Source: CAUZIB01 sp963578805
GTDB taxonomy: Bacteria > Acidobacteriota > Vicinamibacteria > Vicinamibacterales > UBA8438
Length of the DNA stretch: 39,149 nt
Assembly: GCA_963578805.1 (NCBI GenBank)
Contig: CAUZDY010000027.1
Location: 1-39,149 of the forward strand
Reading direction: 5' to 3'
Of this stretch, positions 23,886-30,255 are shown piece by piece. How positions within the stretch are numbered: the stretch's first letter is position 1; each line of letters starts with the position of its first letter. The position numbers and the translations under genes are program-made. Below the pieces are notes generated by a model. It saw only the letters and a program-made list of their open reading frames with translations, searched no databases and had not been told where the DNA came from.

Positions 23886-25232
23886 TCAGTAATCCGCTGC
23901 GTCGAGGGAAGCTCGGACGATTTCGTTGTCATTGCGTTGGATAATGTGCCGATTGGCATACGCGGGATGCGACCAGTTGACCACTCGGTCGAACGAACGT
24001 CGCACTCCGTACCCTGCGCTGGCGGTTGGTTCGATCAACCGTGTGCGACTTCGTTCAACATACCCTGACGGGGTGAACTCTGCGATGATAAGATAACCAT
24101 CGTCGTTATTGACAAAATAGTGGTCGGCGTGCCTGACCATGAACGCCGTCCCCCATCGTGCCTGAGTCGTCATTTCGTCGCTCATCCAGAGCCGATCTCC
24201 GGTCCGCGCGTCGAGCCCTCGGAGCTCTCCATAACTCCCGACCCCATAGATGTAGTCGCCTGCAATGACGGGCGTCGTAATAAGAGAGTGCAATCCATCG
24301 GTCTCGCCTGGCATCTCACTGCGGCTATCTCCCTTCCACAGCATTGTCGCCGCCGGCTGGTCCTGGCTTAGCCGCATCATCATCGGTCCGTTGTAGAACT
24401 GCGTCACGAACAAGTAGTCACCGCTCTTGATCGGCGTGGCTACTGACATTCCAGCGCCTGCTTCCCACGCCTCTTCCCAGTAGACCTCTCCGGTTCGGGG
24501 GTCGAGGGACATCAACGCTCCAGGATGCCAGACAATCAGCTGCCGCACGCCGCCCGCCGTGTAGATAACCGGCTGACCGTACCCCATCTCTCCGACGACA
24601 TTTACTGCCCGCCAAAGTTCTTCGCCGGTTCGTTTGTCAAACGCAACTACGAGCGCGCCAGGTTCACCGCCGACGATGGCGATCAGTCGATCGCCGTCAA
24701 CCAACGGCGAGCTCGCGATGCCCCATGTCGGAACGTAGGCGTCATAGTCGGCTCGGTAGTCTTTCTGCCAAACAACTTCGCCTGTCTGGACGTCAAGACA
24801 AAGGAGCGCACCGGATGCTCCCACGACATAGAGACGATTGTCATCAACGGTTGGTGTTGCACGCGGACCGATCGCGTATGACCCCATCAACATCCGATAG
24901 GTCGTCGGCCACTCGCGAGTCCACAAGATCTCGCCTGTTTGCTCATCGAGTGCAAGAGCACGCTCGGTACCATCCATCGTGCGTGACTCCGGGTCCTCTT
25001 CCCAGTCCGTCACAAAGACCCGACCATCTGCAACAGCCGGCCCGGCAAACCCCCTCTTGATCGGAACCCGCCAGGTAAACTTGAGTGCCGCTGGCAACTC
25101 GTCGACAACGCCGCTTTCGTTCCAAATACCGAGACGCCCATCCCCTCGCCATTGAGCCCAGTCGTTCGCCACAGTCGGCGAACCGGCAATCATCAACCCG
25201 GCAACTGCCAATATCAACCGGACCTCTACCAT
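23886..25232 (-). CDS. Secreted PQQ-like beta-propeller repeat protein
   Basis: 448 residues from ATG 25232, chosen for GGAGG four bases upstream and the signal peptide that follows (VRLILAVAGLMIAGSPTVA). The mature start NDWAQWRGDGRLGIWNESGVVDELP parallels the WPQFRGQGSRGV opening of the protein at 12603. Propeller blades show as FVTDWEEDP, LALDEQTGEILWTREWP, LCLDVQTGEVVWQKDYRADYDAY, VAFDKRTGEELWRAVN, MSLDPRTGEVYWEEAWEAGAG and RGLDARTGDRLWMSDEM. Each has the Asp-xx-Thr-Gly-xx-xx-Trp pattern of quinoprotein-like repeats. No catalytic residue is evident. Likely periplasmic, perhaps a scaffold or sensor. It stands alone, with 332 non-coding bases upstream. Confidence 0.9.
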   Translation of the reverse strand: MVEVRLILAVAGLMIAGSPTVANDWAQWRGDGRLGIWNESGVVDELPAALKFTWRVPIKRGFAGPAVADGRVFVTDWEEDPESRTMDGTERALALDEQTGEILWTREWPTTYRMLMGSYAIGPRATPTVDDNRLYVVGASGALLCLDVQTGEVVWQKDYRADYDAYVPTWGIASSPLVDGDRLIAIVGGEPGALVVAFDKRTGEELWRAVNVVGEMGYGQPVIYTAGGVRQLIVWHPGALMSLDPRTGEVYWEEAWEAGAGMSVATPIKSGDYLFVTQFYNGPMMMRLSQDQPAATMLWKGDSRSEMPGETDGLHSLITTPVIAGDYIYGVGSYGELRGLDARTGDRLWMSDEMTTQARWGTAFMVRHADHYFVNNDDGYLIIAEFTPSGYVERSRTRLIEPTASAGYGVRRSFDRVVNWSHPAYANRHIIQRNDNEIVRASLDAADY

Positions 25233-25564
25233 CGTGCCTCCAACTCTTACACGTCCTTTCAAGACTTCGGGCACTGTAGTTAACTTCTAAAGGTTCGAGG
25301 CTGGTCCAGCTGAGTACACCCGTCGGGTATCTGTTGCGAATGGATACGATACAGTAGCAGAAGACACGCAACACAGGCTGGCTAAACTTGGAGCGGAGGC
25401 TGCTTTAGAGCCCATAGTTAAAGGAGCTATGGGCTTTGTCGTTCCTGCGAAGAACCGATTAGCTACCCGCGGCTCAAGGTCCGTCCCGAGGCGCGGTTCT
25501 GTTTGAGCGTAGCCAGGACAACCGAGATGCCTCGACCTGAAGGAGCGTGACCTCACACATCGGC
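25233..25564. other. 332-base intergenic region with a strong hairpin
   Basis: Lies between the propeller gene start and the NYN gene end, both on the minus strand, so it should hold the propeller promoter and the NYN terminator. A plus-strand frame is open from 25289 to 25507 (for example RLAKLGAEAALEPIVKGAMG) but has no usable start. I recognise nothing in it. Confidence 0.4.
25407..25437. terminator. Eleven-pair inverted repeat, possible terminator or leader hairpin
   Basis: AGCCCATAG (25409-25417) and CTATGGGCT (25427-25435) pair perfectly, extended by one G-T and one A-T pair, around the nine-base loop TTAAAGGAG. It lies 128 bases beyond the NYN gene stop and 172 bases before the propeller start. 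There is no clear T-run after it on either strand. It could end the NYN transcript or fold in the propeller leader. Confidence 0.4.
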
Positions 25565-26413
25565 CTACGCCTCTGTGACGCTGACGACACGGTATCCACC
25601 CGATCGGTCGTCGAGTTCCAGCTCGAGTAAACCACGAGCCTGAGCCTCCTCGAGCAGGTCGTTGAAGGAGCTGAACCCGTAGAACGACTCGTTGAACCCA
25701 GGCCGGCGGCGCTTGAGGGTCTGCTTGACCATCGATCCCCAAAGCTTGGTCCGGTCCCCGCGCTCCGCAGAAATACCCGCCGCGGTTTGAAGTACCAGAT
25801 CGATGGCCTCCTGCGCCAACTCGTCCTGCGTCTTGCTGGCCGACGGTTCCGCCGCCTCCCGTTTTTTACCCTTCTCACTTTTCGCGCCGGAGACCGCTTT
25901 ACTGCGTCCCTTCCCACCACGCTGATGCCGACGAACTGGCTTCCGGTCGGCGACGAGATCGTCATAGAAGATGAACTCGTCACAGTTGTTCATCAGAAGG
26001 TCGGATGTCGAGCTCTTTACCCCGACACCTATCACGGCTTTCGCGTTCTCGCGGAGCTTGCTCACGAGCGGTGAGAAGTCGGAGTCGCCTGAGATGATCA
26101 CAAAGGTGTCGATGTGCTCCTTCGTGTAACAGAGATCGAGCGCGTCGACCACCATACGGATGTCGGCCGAGTTCTTGCCTGACTGGCGTGTGTGCGGGAT
26201 CTCGATCAGCTCGAAGGCGGCCTCGTGCATAGTTGGCTTGAACTCCTTGTAGCGCTCCCAGTCGCAGTAGGCCTTCTTCGCGATGATGCTACCCTTCAAG
26301 AGCAATCGCTCGATGACCAGGCGGATATCGAACTTCGCGTAATTTGCGTCACGAACCCCGAGAGCGATATTTTCAAAATCGCAGAACACTGCAAGATTTC
26401 CGTCACCGTTCAC
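25565..26413 (-). CDS. NYN-domain (PIN-like) protein with C-terminal OST-HTH/LOTUS domain
   Basis: 282 residues from GTG 26413, with GGAG seven bases upstream. NYN domain 1-155: AVFCDFENIALG with D12, AYCDWERYKEF, ARQSGKNSADIRMVVDALDL (D84), FVIISGDSDFSPLVSKL (D110, D112), VIGVGVKSSTSDLL, and CDEFIFYDDL. These acidic residues match the metal-dependent RNase site of the LabA/DUF88 group. A Lys/Arg/Ser/Glu linker (about 156-202) leads to a LOTUS-like domain (about 203-282: AIDLVLQTAAG, LWGSMVKQTLKRRRPGFNESFYGFSSFNDLLEEAQARGLLEL), which binds RNA in known cases. A role in RNA turnover is inferred. Its first 11 bases overlap the end of the CYTH gene, so the two are probably co-translated. Confidence 0.92.
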   Translation of the reverse strand: MNGDGNLAVFCDFENIALGVRDANYAKFDIRLVIERLLLKGSIIAKKAYCDWERYKEFKPTMHEAAFELIEIPHTRQSGKNSADIRMVVDALDLCYTKEHIDTFVIISGDSDFSPLVSKLRENAKAVIGVGVKSSTSDLLMNNCDEFIFYDDLVADRKPVRRHQRGGKGRSKAVSGAKSEKGKKREAAEPSASKTQDELAQEAIDLVLQTAAGISAERGDRTKLWGSMVKQTLKRRRPGFNESFYGFSSFNDLLEEAQARGLLELELDDRSGGYRVVSVTEA

Positions 26414-26921
26414 TTATCCGCTCCTCACTCCGGTTAGCCAGTCCAGTCGAAGCAGTGTCGCTGGACCAGTGCCGATATGGATACTCGACCAAGTTCGCGT
26501 TGAAGTATCGAGGATCGTCAGTTACTTCTTTCCCAACCCAGGGTGGCCGTTGAACCGTCACCTTGTCGCTGGTCAGCTCAACCTCCGCCAGCACGAGCCC
26601 CTCGTTCGCTCCGGTGAACTCATCGATGTCCCACGTCAGGCCGGCGTACTCGACACGGTATCGTCGCTTCTCCACAAGCGGACGCCGGCACAGCTCCAAC
26701 ATCTCACCCGCGTCCCGCACGGGAATCTCGTATTCGTACTCGGACCTCGCCGATCCAACGTTCACCCCCTTGACTGTGAGATACGCCTTCTCGCCAGCCC
26801 GACGAACGCGGACCGTCCGCTCCTTGACCGTACTCAGGTAGCCCTGGCAATACTCAACCCCCTGACCCGTTCGCCATCCGGTCCCGTCCACCAAGAACTT
26901 GCGCTCAGTCTCTCTACCCAT
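26403..26921 (-). CDS. CYTH-domain protein (triphosphate tunnel metalloenzyme)
   Basis: 172 residues from ATG 26921; the ATG twelve bases upstream has no ribosome site, while this one follows GAGG and starts with the canonical GRETERKFLVDG. The ExExK motif is E4, E6, K8. Other marks: QGYLSTVKERTVRVRRAGEKAYLTVKG, RSEYEYEIP, VEKRRYRVEYAGLTWDIDEF, LVLAEVELTS, and PPWVGKEVTDDPRYFNANL. All beta-tunnel strands expected for the bacterial NEMA/TTM type are present, and the length is normal. Known relatives hydrolyse inorganic triphosphate or nucleotide triphosphates. The gene overlaps the NYN gene by 11 bases, so the pair forms an operon. Confidence 0.94.
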   Translation of the reverse strand: MGRETERKFLVDGTGWRTGQGVEYCQGYLSTVKERTVRVRRAGEKAYLTVKGVNVGSARSEYEYEIPVRDAGEMLELCRRPLVEKRRYRVEYAGLTWDIDEFTGANEGLVLAEVELTSDKVTVQRPPWVGKEVTDDPRYFNANLVEYPYRHWSSDTASTGLANRSEERISER

Positions 26922-27013
26922 GGTATGCCTCATCTGTAACCGCCCACGAGAAGTGTCTGGGTAAACGCCTCGACATCGGCACTCATTCTACGTCCAGACA
27001 GTCAGCTGACTGG

Positions 27014-27487
27014 TCAGGATTCCGTTGACTGAGTGCCGGGGGTGCGCGGGGTCACATTCTTCATCGGCGCCGGAGGCGGGCGGGGGCCCACCCCGGTGGG
27101 CGCGGTAGCAACAGTGACAATACCTTCTCGCAGCGCGCGGTTAAACCGTCGCTTCAGCGTACGCGTCAGGAGTCGGCGGCAGGCCGGAATCAGACAAAAG
27201 AATCCGAAGAGGTCGGTCAGGACGCCAGGCGTGATGAGCAGGGCCGCAGCGACGAGAATCAACACGCCGTCGACGATCGCCTCGCCTGGAAATCGGCCGC
27301 CGGCAAGATCTTTTCGCAAACCAGCCAGTGTGTTGATACCCTGCTGCCGAGCCAGTGACGCACCGACAAATCCGGTTCCCACGATCAACCAGACAGTGGT
27401 GAGGGTGCCGACACGTTGTCCAATCTCGATGAGCAGAACAAGTTCAAAGACTGGCACGACGATGAAGAGAAGTAGAAGGCGTCCCAC
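27014..27487 (-). CDS. fxsA: FxsA family membrane protein
   Basis: 157 residues from GTG 27487; no clear ribosome site. Membrane segments: LLLLFIVVPVFELVLLIEIG (4-23), TTVWLIVGTGFVGASLA (30-46) and VDGVLILVAAALLITPGVLTDLFGFFCLIP (72-101). FxsA marks include PVFELVLLIEIG, GFVGASLARQQG, GEAIVDGVLILVAAALLITPG and LTDLFGFFCLIPACR. The basic LTRTLKRRFNRALREG stretch follows the last helix, and a Pro-rich tail (TGVGPRPPPAP) faces presumably the cytoplasm. FxsA relieves phage F exclusion in E. coli when overproduced; its normal role is unknown. Spaced from the CYTH gene by 92 bases on the same strand. Confidence 0.92.
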   Translation of the reverse strand: MGRLLLLFIVVPVFELVLLIEIGQRVGTLTTVWLIVGTGFVGASLARQQGINTLAGLRKDLAGGRFPGEAIVDGVLILVAAALLITPGVLTDLFGFFCLIPACRRLLTRTLKRRFNRALREGIVTVATAPTGVGPRPPPAPMKNVTPRTPGTQSTES

Positions 27488-27654
27488 GAGAGCAAATAAC
27501 GGATCAACCTCGATTAAATAGTGCTACCACCATTCTACGCCCAGACGAGAAGCCTCTTCCCAGAGCGGTGTTCATGAGAAGCCTCGCGGCCGTCGCAACA
27601 TGTAGGATGGCACAATCATGCACCCGTGTGGCTGCAAATTATGGAGCAGTTAAG

Positions 27655-28290
27655 ATGAAGAACAGGTGCGCGCTTGCCGTTTTCATGGTTGTCGTCATCG
27701 CTGGTGTCGTCGAGACGCAACAGGGTCAGCGTCCGCTGAGCCCAACCGGACGCTCCGCCACCCAGATCGGCGGAGACGCCTATGACGGACGTCAAGGATA
27801 CGTCGGCGGCAAGTGGATCGAAATCACATATGGCCGTCCGATCACGAGGGGACGTGACCTGTTTGGCCCTGACGACTTCGTGGAGTTTCTCAATGATGGC
27901 GCTCCCGTGTGGCGGGCCGGCGCCAACGTGTCGACCCGTCTCTCCAGCGAGGTGGCGCTGAACCTCGGTGGTGCGGTCGTCCAGCCCGGCGACTACACCC
28001 TGTTCATCGAGCTCGCGCCTCGCGAGTGGACGCTGATTGTCTCGACCCTGCAGGCACAGACGCAAGGCTTCGACGAGGACGACCCGAACTCCGTATTTGG
28101 TGCCTACGGCTATACATCAGACCGAGACCTGGTCCGGGTCCCGATGACGCTCGACAACTCGCAGTATTCGCACGACCAGCTCCACTGGGAGTTTCTGGAT
28201 ATCACGCCGGCGGGAGGCAGGTTAGCCATCTTCTGGGCCAATCGGGTGGCCTCAGTGCGGTTCAGCGTCTCCGAGCAGCAGTCATATTGA
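27655..28290 (+). CDS. DUF2911 domain secreted protein
   Basis: 211 residues from ATG 27655, with GGAG eight bases upstream; the frame is open 87 bases further up without a site. Signal peptide about 1-24 (LAVFMVVVIAGVVETQQ). DUF2911 marks: SATQIGGD, WIEITYGRPITRGRDLFG (about 59-76), GAPVWRAGANVSTRLSSE (about 86-103), GGAVVQPGDYTLFIELAPREWTLIVS (107-132), VFGAYGYTSDRDLVRVPMTLD, and GGRLAIFWANRVASVRFSV. The domain is found widely in Bacteroidota and Acidobacteriota secreted proteins; its fold suggests a small-ligand or envelope role but no activity is known. It is followed immediately by the remnant of a spondin-domain gene. Confidence 0.9.
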   Translation: MKNRCALAVFMVVVIAGVVETQQGQRPLSPTGRSATQIGGDAYDGRQGYVGGKWIEITYGRPITRGRDLFGPDDFVEFLNDGAPVWRAGANVSTRLSSEVALNLGGAVVQPGDYTLFIELAPREWTLIVSTLQAQTQGFDEDDPNSVFGAYGYTSDRDLVRVPMTLDNSQYSHDQLHWEFLDITPAGGRLAIFWANRVASVRFSVSEQQSY

Positions 28291-28304
28291 ACCTTCCAGG
28301 CTTA

Positions 28305-28505
28305 GACGCCGACCACCCAGATTCGCCGCTGGCCGGAGCCTGCGCAAGCACCAACATGAACGGAAAGACCGGAGTTGCCTCAGTCGGGTTCAAGATCAGC
28401 GGAGGCGGCGACTTTGACAAGCTGAGCCTCACCGCGATGCTGACCCCACCAACGACACCTTCGTCGGCCTCGAGACGAGGCTGCCGGAAGCGAGTAAGTT
28501 GGGGG
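28305..28505 (+). pseudogene. Decayed fragment of a spondin-domain (Spondin_N-like) secreted protein gene
   Basis: In frame after the DUF2911 stop: DADHPDSPLAGACASTNMNGKTGVASV, then GGGDFDKLSLTAMLTP. The next codons make sense only after restoring one base near 28447: PTNDTFVGLETRLPE appears in the shifted frame (28448-28490). FDKLSLTAMLTPTNDTFVGLE matches the start of bacterial Spondin_N domains (pattern DRLSLASMLVNTNDAFVAL). A one-base deletion and loss of both ends (no signal peptide, no C-terminal half before 28516) mark it as a remnant. An assembly error would leave the ends still missing. The identification rests on memory of the family pattern, so it is moderate. Confidence 0.55.
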
Positions 28506-28515
28506 TCGCAGCAAG

Positions 28516-29304
28516 CTACGGCAGTAGGACCGATCGGTTCAGCCACACGATGTTGTCCCAGCTCAGCACCCGTTCGGTACCATCGAATAGGACGCTGTAG
28601 CTTCCTCCTCCTCCGCTGAAAGAGAACGTCGTCACACGGTCAGGCGGATTCATCGTGACATTGCGAAGGACCTCAAGAACCTGTTCTTGTCGAGAAATTT
28701 GATAGAAATCAGGGTTTTTCGCTGAATAGAACTTCACATCCCGGGGTGCGCGTCGATTGTTCACCCCTCGCTCGTAGGTGATGTGCATCTCCAACCGTTC
28801 GCCCGTCTCTGCCTCGAACACCCAGTCTTGAGAATCCATGACGGAATGACCACTGCTCGTACTCGACCGCTCCATTAGGTGCGTCGTCACCGGCAGATAC
28901 ATTCCGAACGGCCCGGGTGCATCCTCCACTGCTTCCGTCAAGCCGCCGATGATCAGCTGCACGTTTTCGCCGTCCGTATTGGTGACGGGTACGGCAAGAT
29001 AGACGAGCCGGCTGGACCCAGTCCGCCCGACCGGGGTACCGTCCGCATCGTTAATCGTCAGACGATCGATAAAAATCACCCGTAAGTTGGCACCCTTAGC
29101 GTTGCCTTGTGTCGAGACATTCAGCGTCCATCCAGCCGGTATGAATCTCAACAATGCAGCGTCAGGAACCTGGAGGTCGAGCTGAAATCGAGCCTCTGCA
29201 CTCTGTTCGACCAACGTCTGGGCTGACGAGATGCCGGCCGACCCGGCCAGCAGACCTGCCATGAGAATAATTTGAACCGTTCCTCGGGAAATGGTGTGTG
29301 GCAT
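28516..29304 (-). CDS. Secreted protein of unknown function, acetoacetate-decarboxylase-like fold suspected
   Basis: 262 residues. GGAGGG five bases before ATG. Signal peptide 1-29 (IILMAGLLAGSAGISSAQ). Then EARFQLDLQVPDAALLRFIPAGWTLNVSTQGNAKGANLRVIFIDRLT (37-83), VGRTGSSRLVYLAVPVTN, VQLIIGGLTE, PGPFGMYLP, ESQDWVFEAETGERLEMHITYERG-like DSQDWVF and HITYERG, VKFYSAKNPDFYQISRQEQVLEVLRNVTMNPPDRV and the end VLSWDNIVWLNRSVLLP. I recognise it as a conserved secreted family but have no name; the opening, a helix entering a strand with F-x-PxGW, resembles the acetoacetate decarboxylase superfamily. No Lys-centred catalytic motif stands out. Function unknown. Confidence 0.82.
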   Translation of the reverse strand: MPHTISRGTVQIILMAGLLAGSAGISSAQTLVEQSAEARFQLDLQVPDAALLRFIPAGWTLNVSTQGNAKGANLRVIFIDRLTINDADGTPVGRTGSSRLVYLAVPVTNTDGENVQLIIGGLTEAVEDAPGPFGMYLPVTTHLMERSSTSSGHSVMDSQDWVFEAETGERLEMHITYERGVNNRRAPRDVKFYSAKNPDFYQISRQEQVLEVLRNVTMNPPDRVTTFSFSGGGGSYSVLFDGTERVLSWDNIVWLNRSVLLP

Positions 29305-29343
29305 GTGTTCCCTCCGTATCAGTGCTCTAACAGATTCACGACA

Positions 29344-30201
29344 TTACTTAACCGACACTAGCACGCCGATACCGCGTGCCACGGGCATGGGAGAGATTCG
29401 TAATTTCAATGTACCGCTATCGAACGTGACCGCGCGCCCTGCCGCCATCCCAATCGCAGCCCCGAATACCACATCGCTCAAGAAGTGACTGTTGTCGACG
29501 ACGCGGGATGCCGCCACATACGACGCAAGCCCTAACGCGGGGATCCTAACCTTCCACCCATAGTGACCACCGAGAACCGTCGCGGTGGCAAACGTGCCTG
29601 AGGTGTGACCTGACGGGAAGGATGTCCGGCTACTCCCGCTGCCCGCCGGACGCGTCCGCCGGACAGTGTGCTTCAAAATTTGGGTGACACTCCCGGACAG
29701 GAGTTGAGCTCGTACTAGGTCACTTCCGAGATCGGCGATGTCCGACTTCCCAACCAGACGACCTATTGTGTATGTTGCGAACGAGCCACCGACCTGGACG
29801 AGGGTGCTGCCAAGGTGGGTTCCGGCTCCGAATACGTCGTCGAGGCGGCCGCCTTCGTGCCCAGGTAGCCGCGCATCGAAGCGGCGCTGCCGAATGGCAT
29901 CATCGAACGGCCAGGCGCTCAGACTTCCCGCCAGGCCCAACCCAAGGATGATTCCGGAATCACGGGTGGTGAAGAACCGATCAAAGTCGCCAGCGACATC
30001 ACCTAGGATCGTTCGCGCGGGTTCCTGGTCATCGGACAGCTGGCCATCCTGGGCGACAAGCCGAGTCCGGTCCAGCGCCTCTGATAGGCTTCGGGAGTCC
30101 AGCGAGGCCTGATCCGGCTCTCGCTGCGCGGTAGCGGAAGACGCGGTGAGGACCACTGTCAGTGTCGCGAGGATCGCGATCGACCAAACATTCGCACGCA
30201 T
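29344..30201 (-). CDS. PAP2-family phosphatase, secreted or membrane-bound
   Basis: 285 residues from ATG 30201, with GGAG four bases upstream and a good signal (RANVWSIAILATLTVVLTASSATAQ). The PAP2 site is complete: motif 1 KHTVRRTRP (177-185), motif 2 PSGH (196-199), motif 3 SRVVDNSHFLSD (232-243), with catalytic H199 and H239. Hydrophobic stretches at 84-96, 205-230 and 243-256 could lie in the membrane. The family removes phosphate from lipid phosphates such as phosphatidate or undecaprenyl diphosphate. It is divergent from the TonB-receptor-like gene at 30256; the 54 bases between the two start points must hold both promoters or the upstream gene's start is later. Confidence 0.92.
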   Translation of the reverse strand: MRANVWSIAILATLTVVLTASSATAQREPDQASLDSRSLSEALDRTRLVAQDGQLSDDQEPARTILGDVAGDFDRFFTTRDSGIILGLGLAGSLSAWPFDDAIRQRRFDARLPGHEGGRLDDVFGAGTHLGSTLVQVGGSFATYTIGRLVGKSDIADLGSDLVRAQLLSGSVTQILKHTVRRTRPAGSGSSRTSFPSGHTSGTFATATVLGGHYGWKVRIPALGLASYVAASRVVDNSHFLSDVVFGAAIGMAAGRAVTFDSGTLKLRISPMPVARGIGVLVSVK

Positions 30202-30255
30202 GATGCTCCACGTCGGGGACCAGCGGCGCTCCATGCGGGCCCACCCGCCACTTTT

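Noticed and set aside
23517..24068. Plus-strand frame of 183 codons (starts IVIALTPEERKALY)
   Set aside because: No ribosome site, last third overlaps the propeller gene in the opposite direction, no similarity after the first 30 residues; kept only as a remark on the intergenic region.
25280..25310. GGTTCGAGG, resembling a tRNA T-loop
   Set aside because: The flanking bases do not pair as a T-stem and no acceptor, D or anticodon arms can be drawn.
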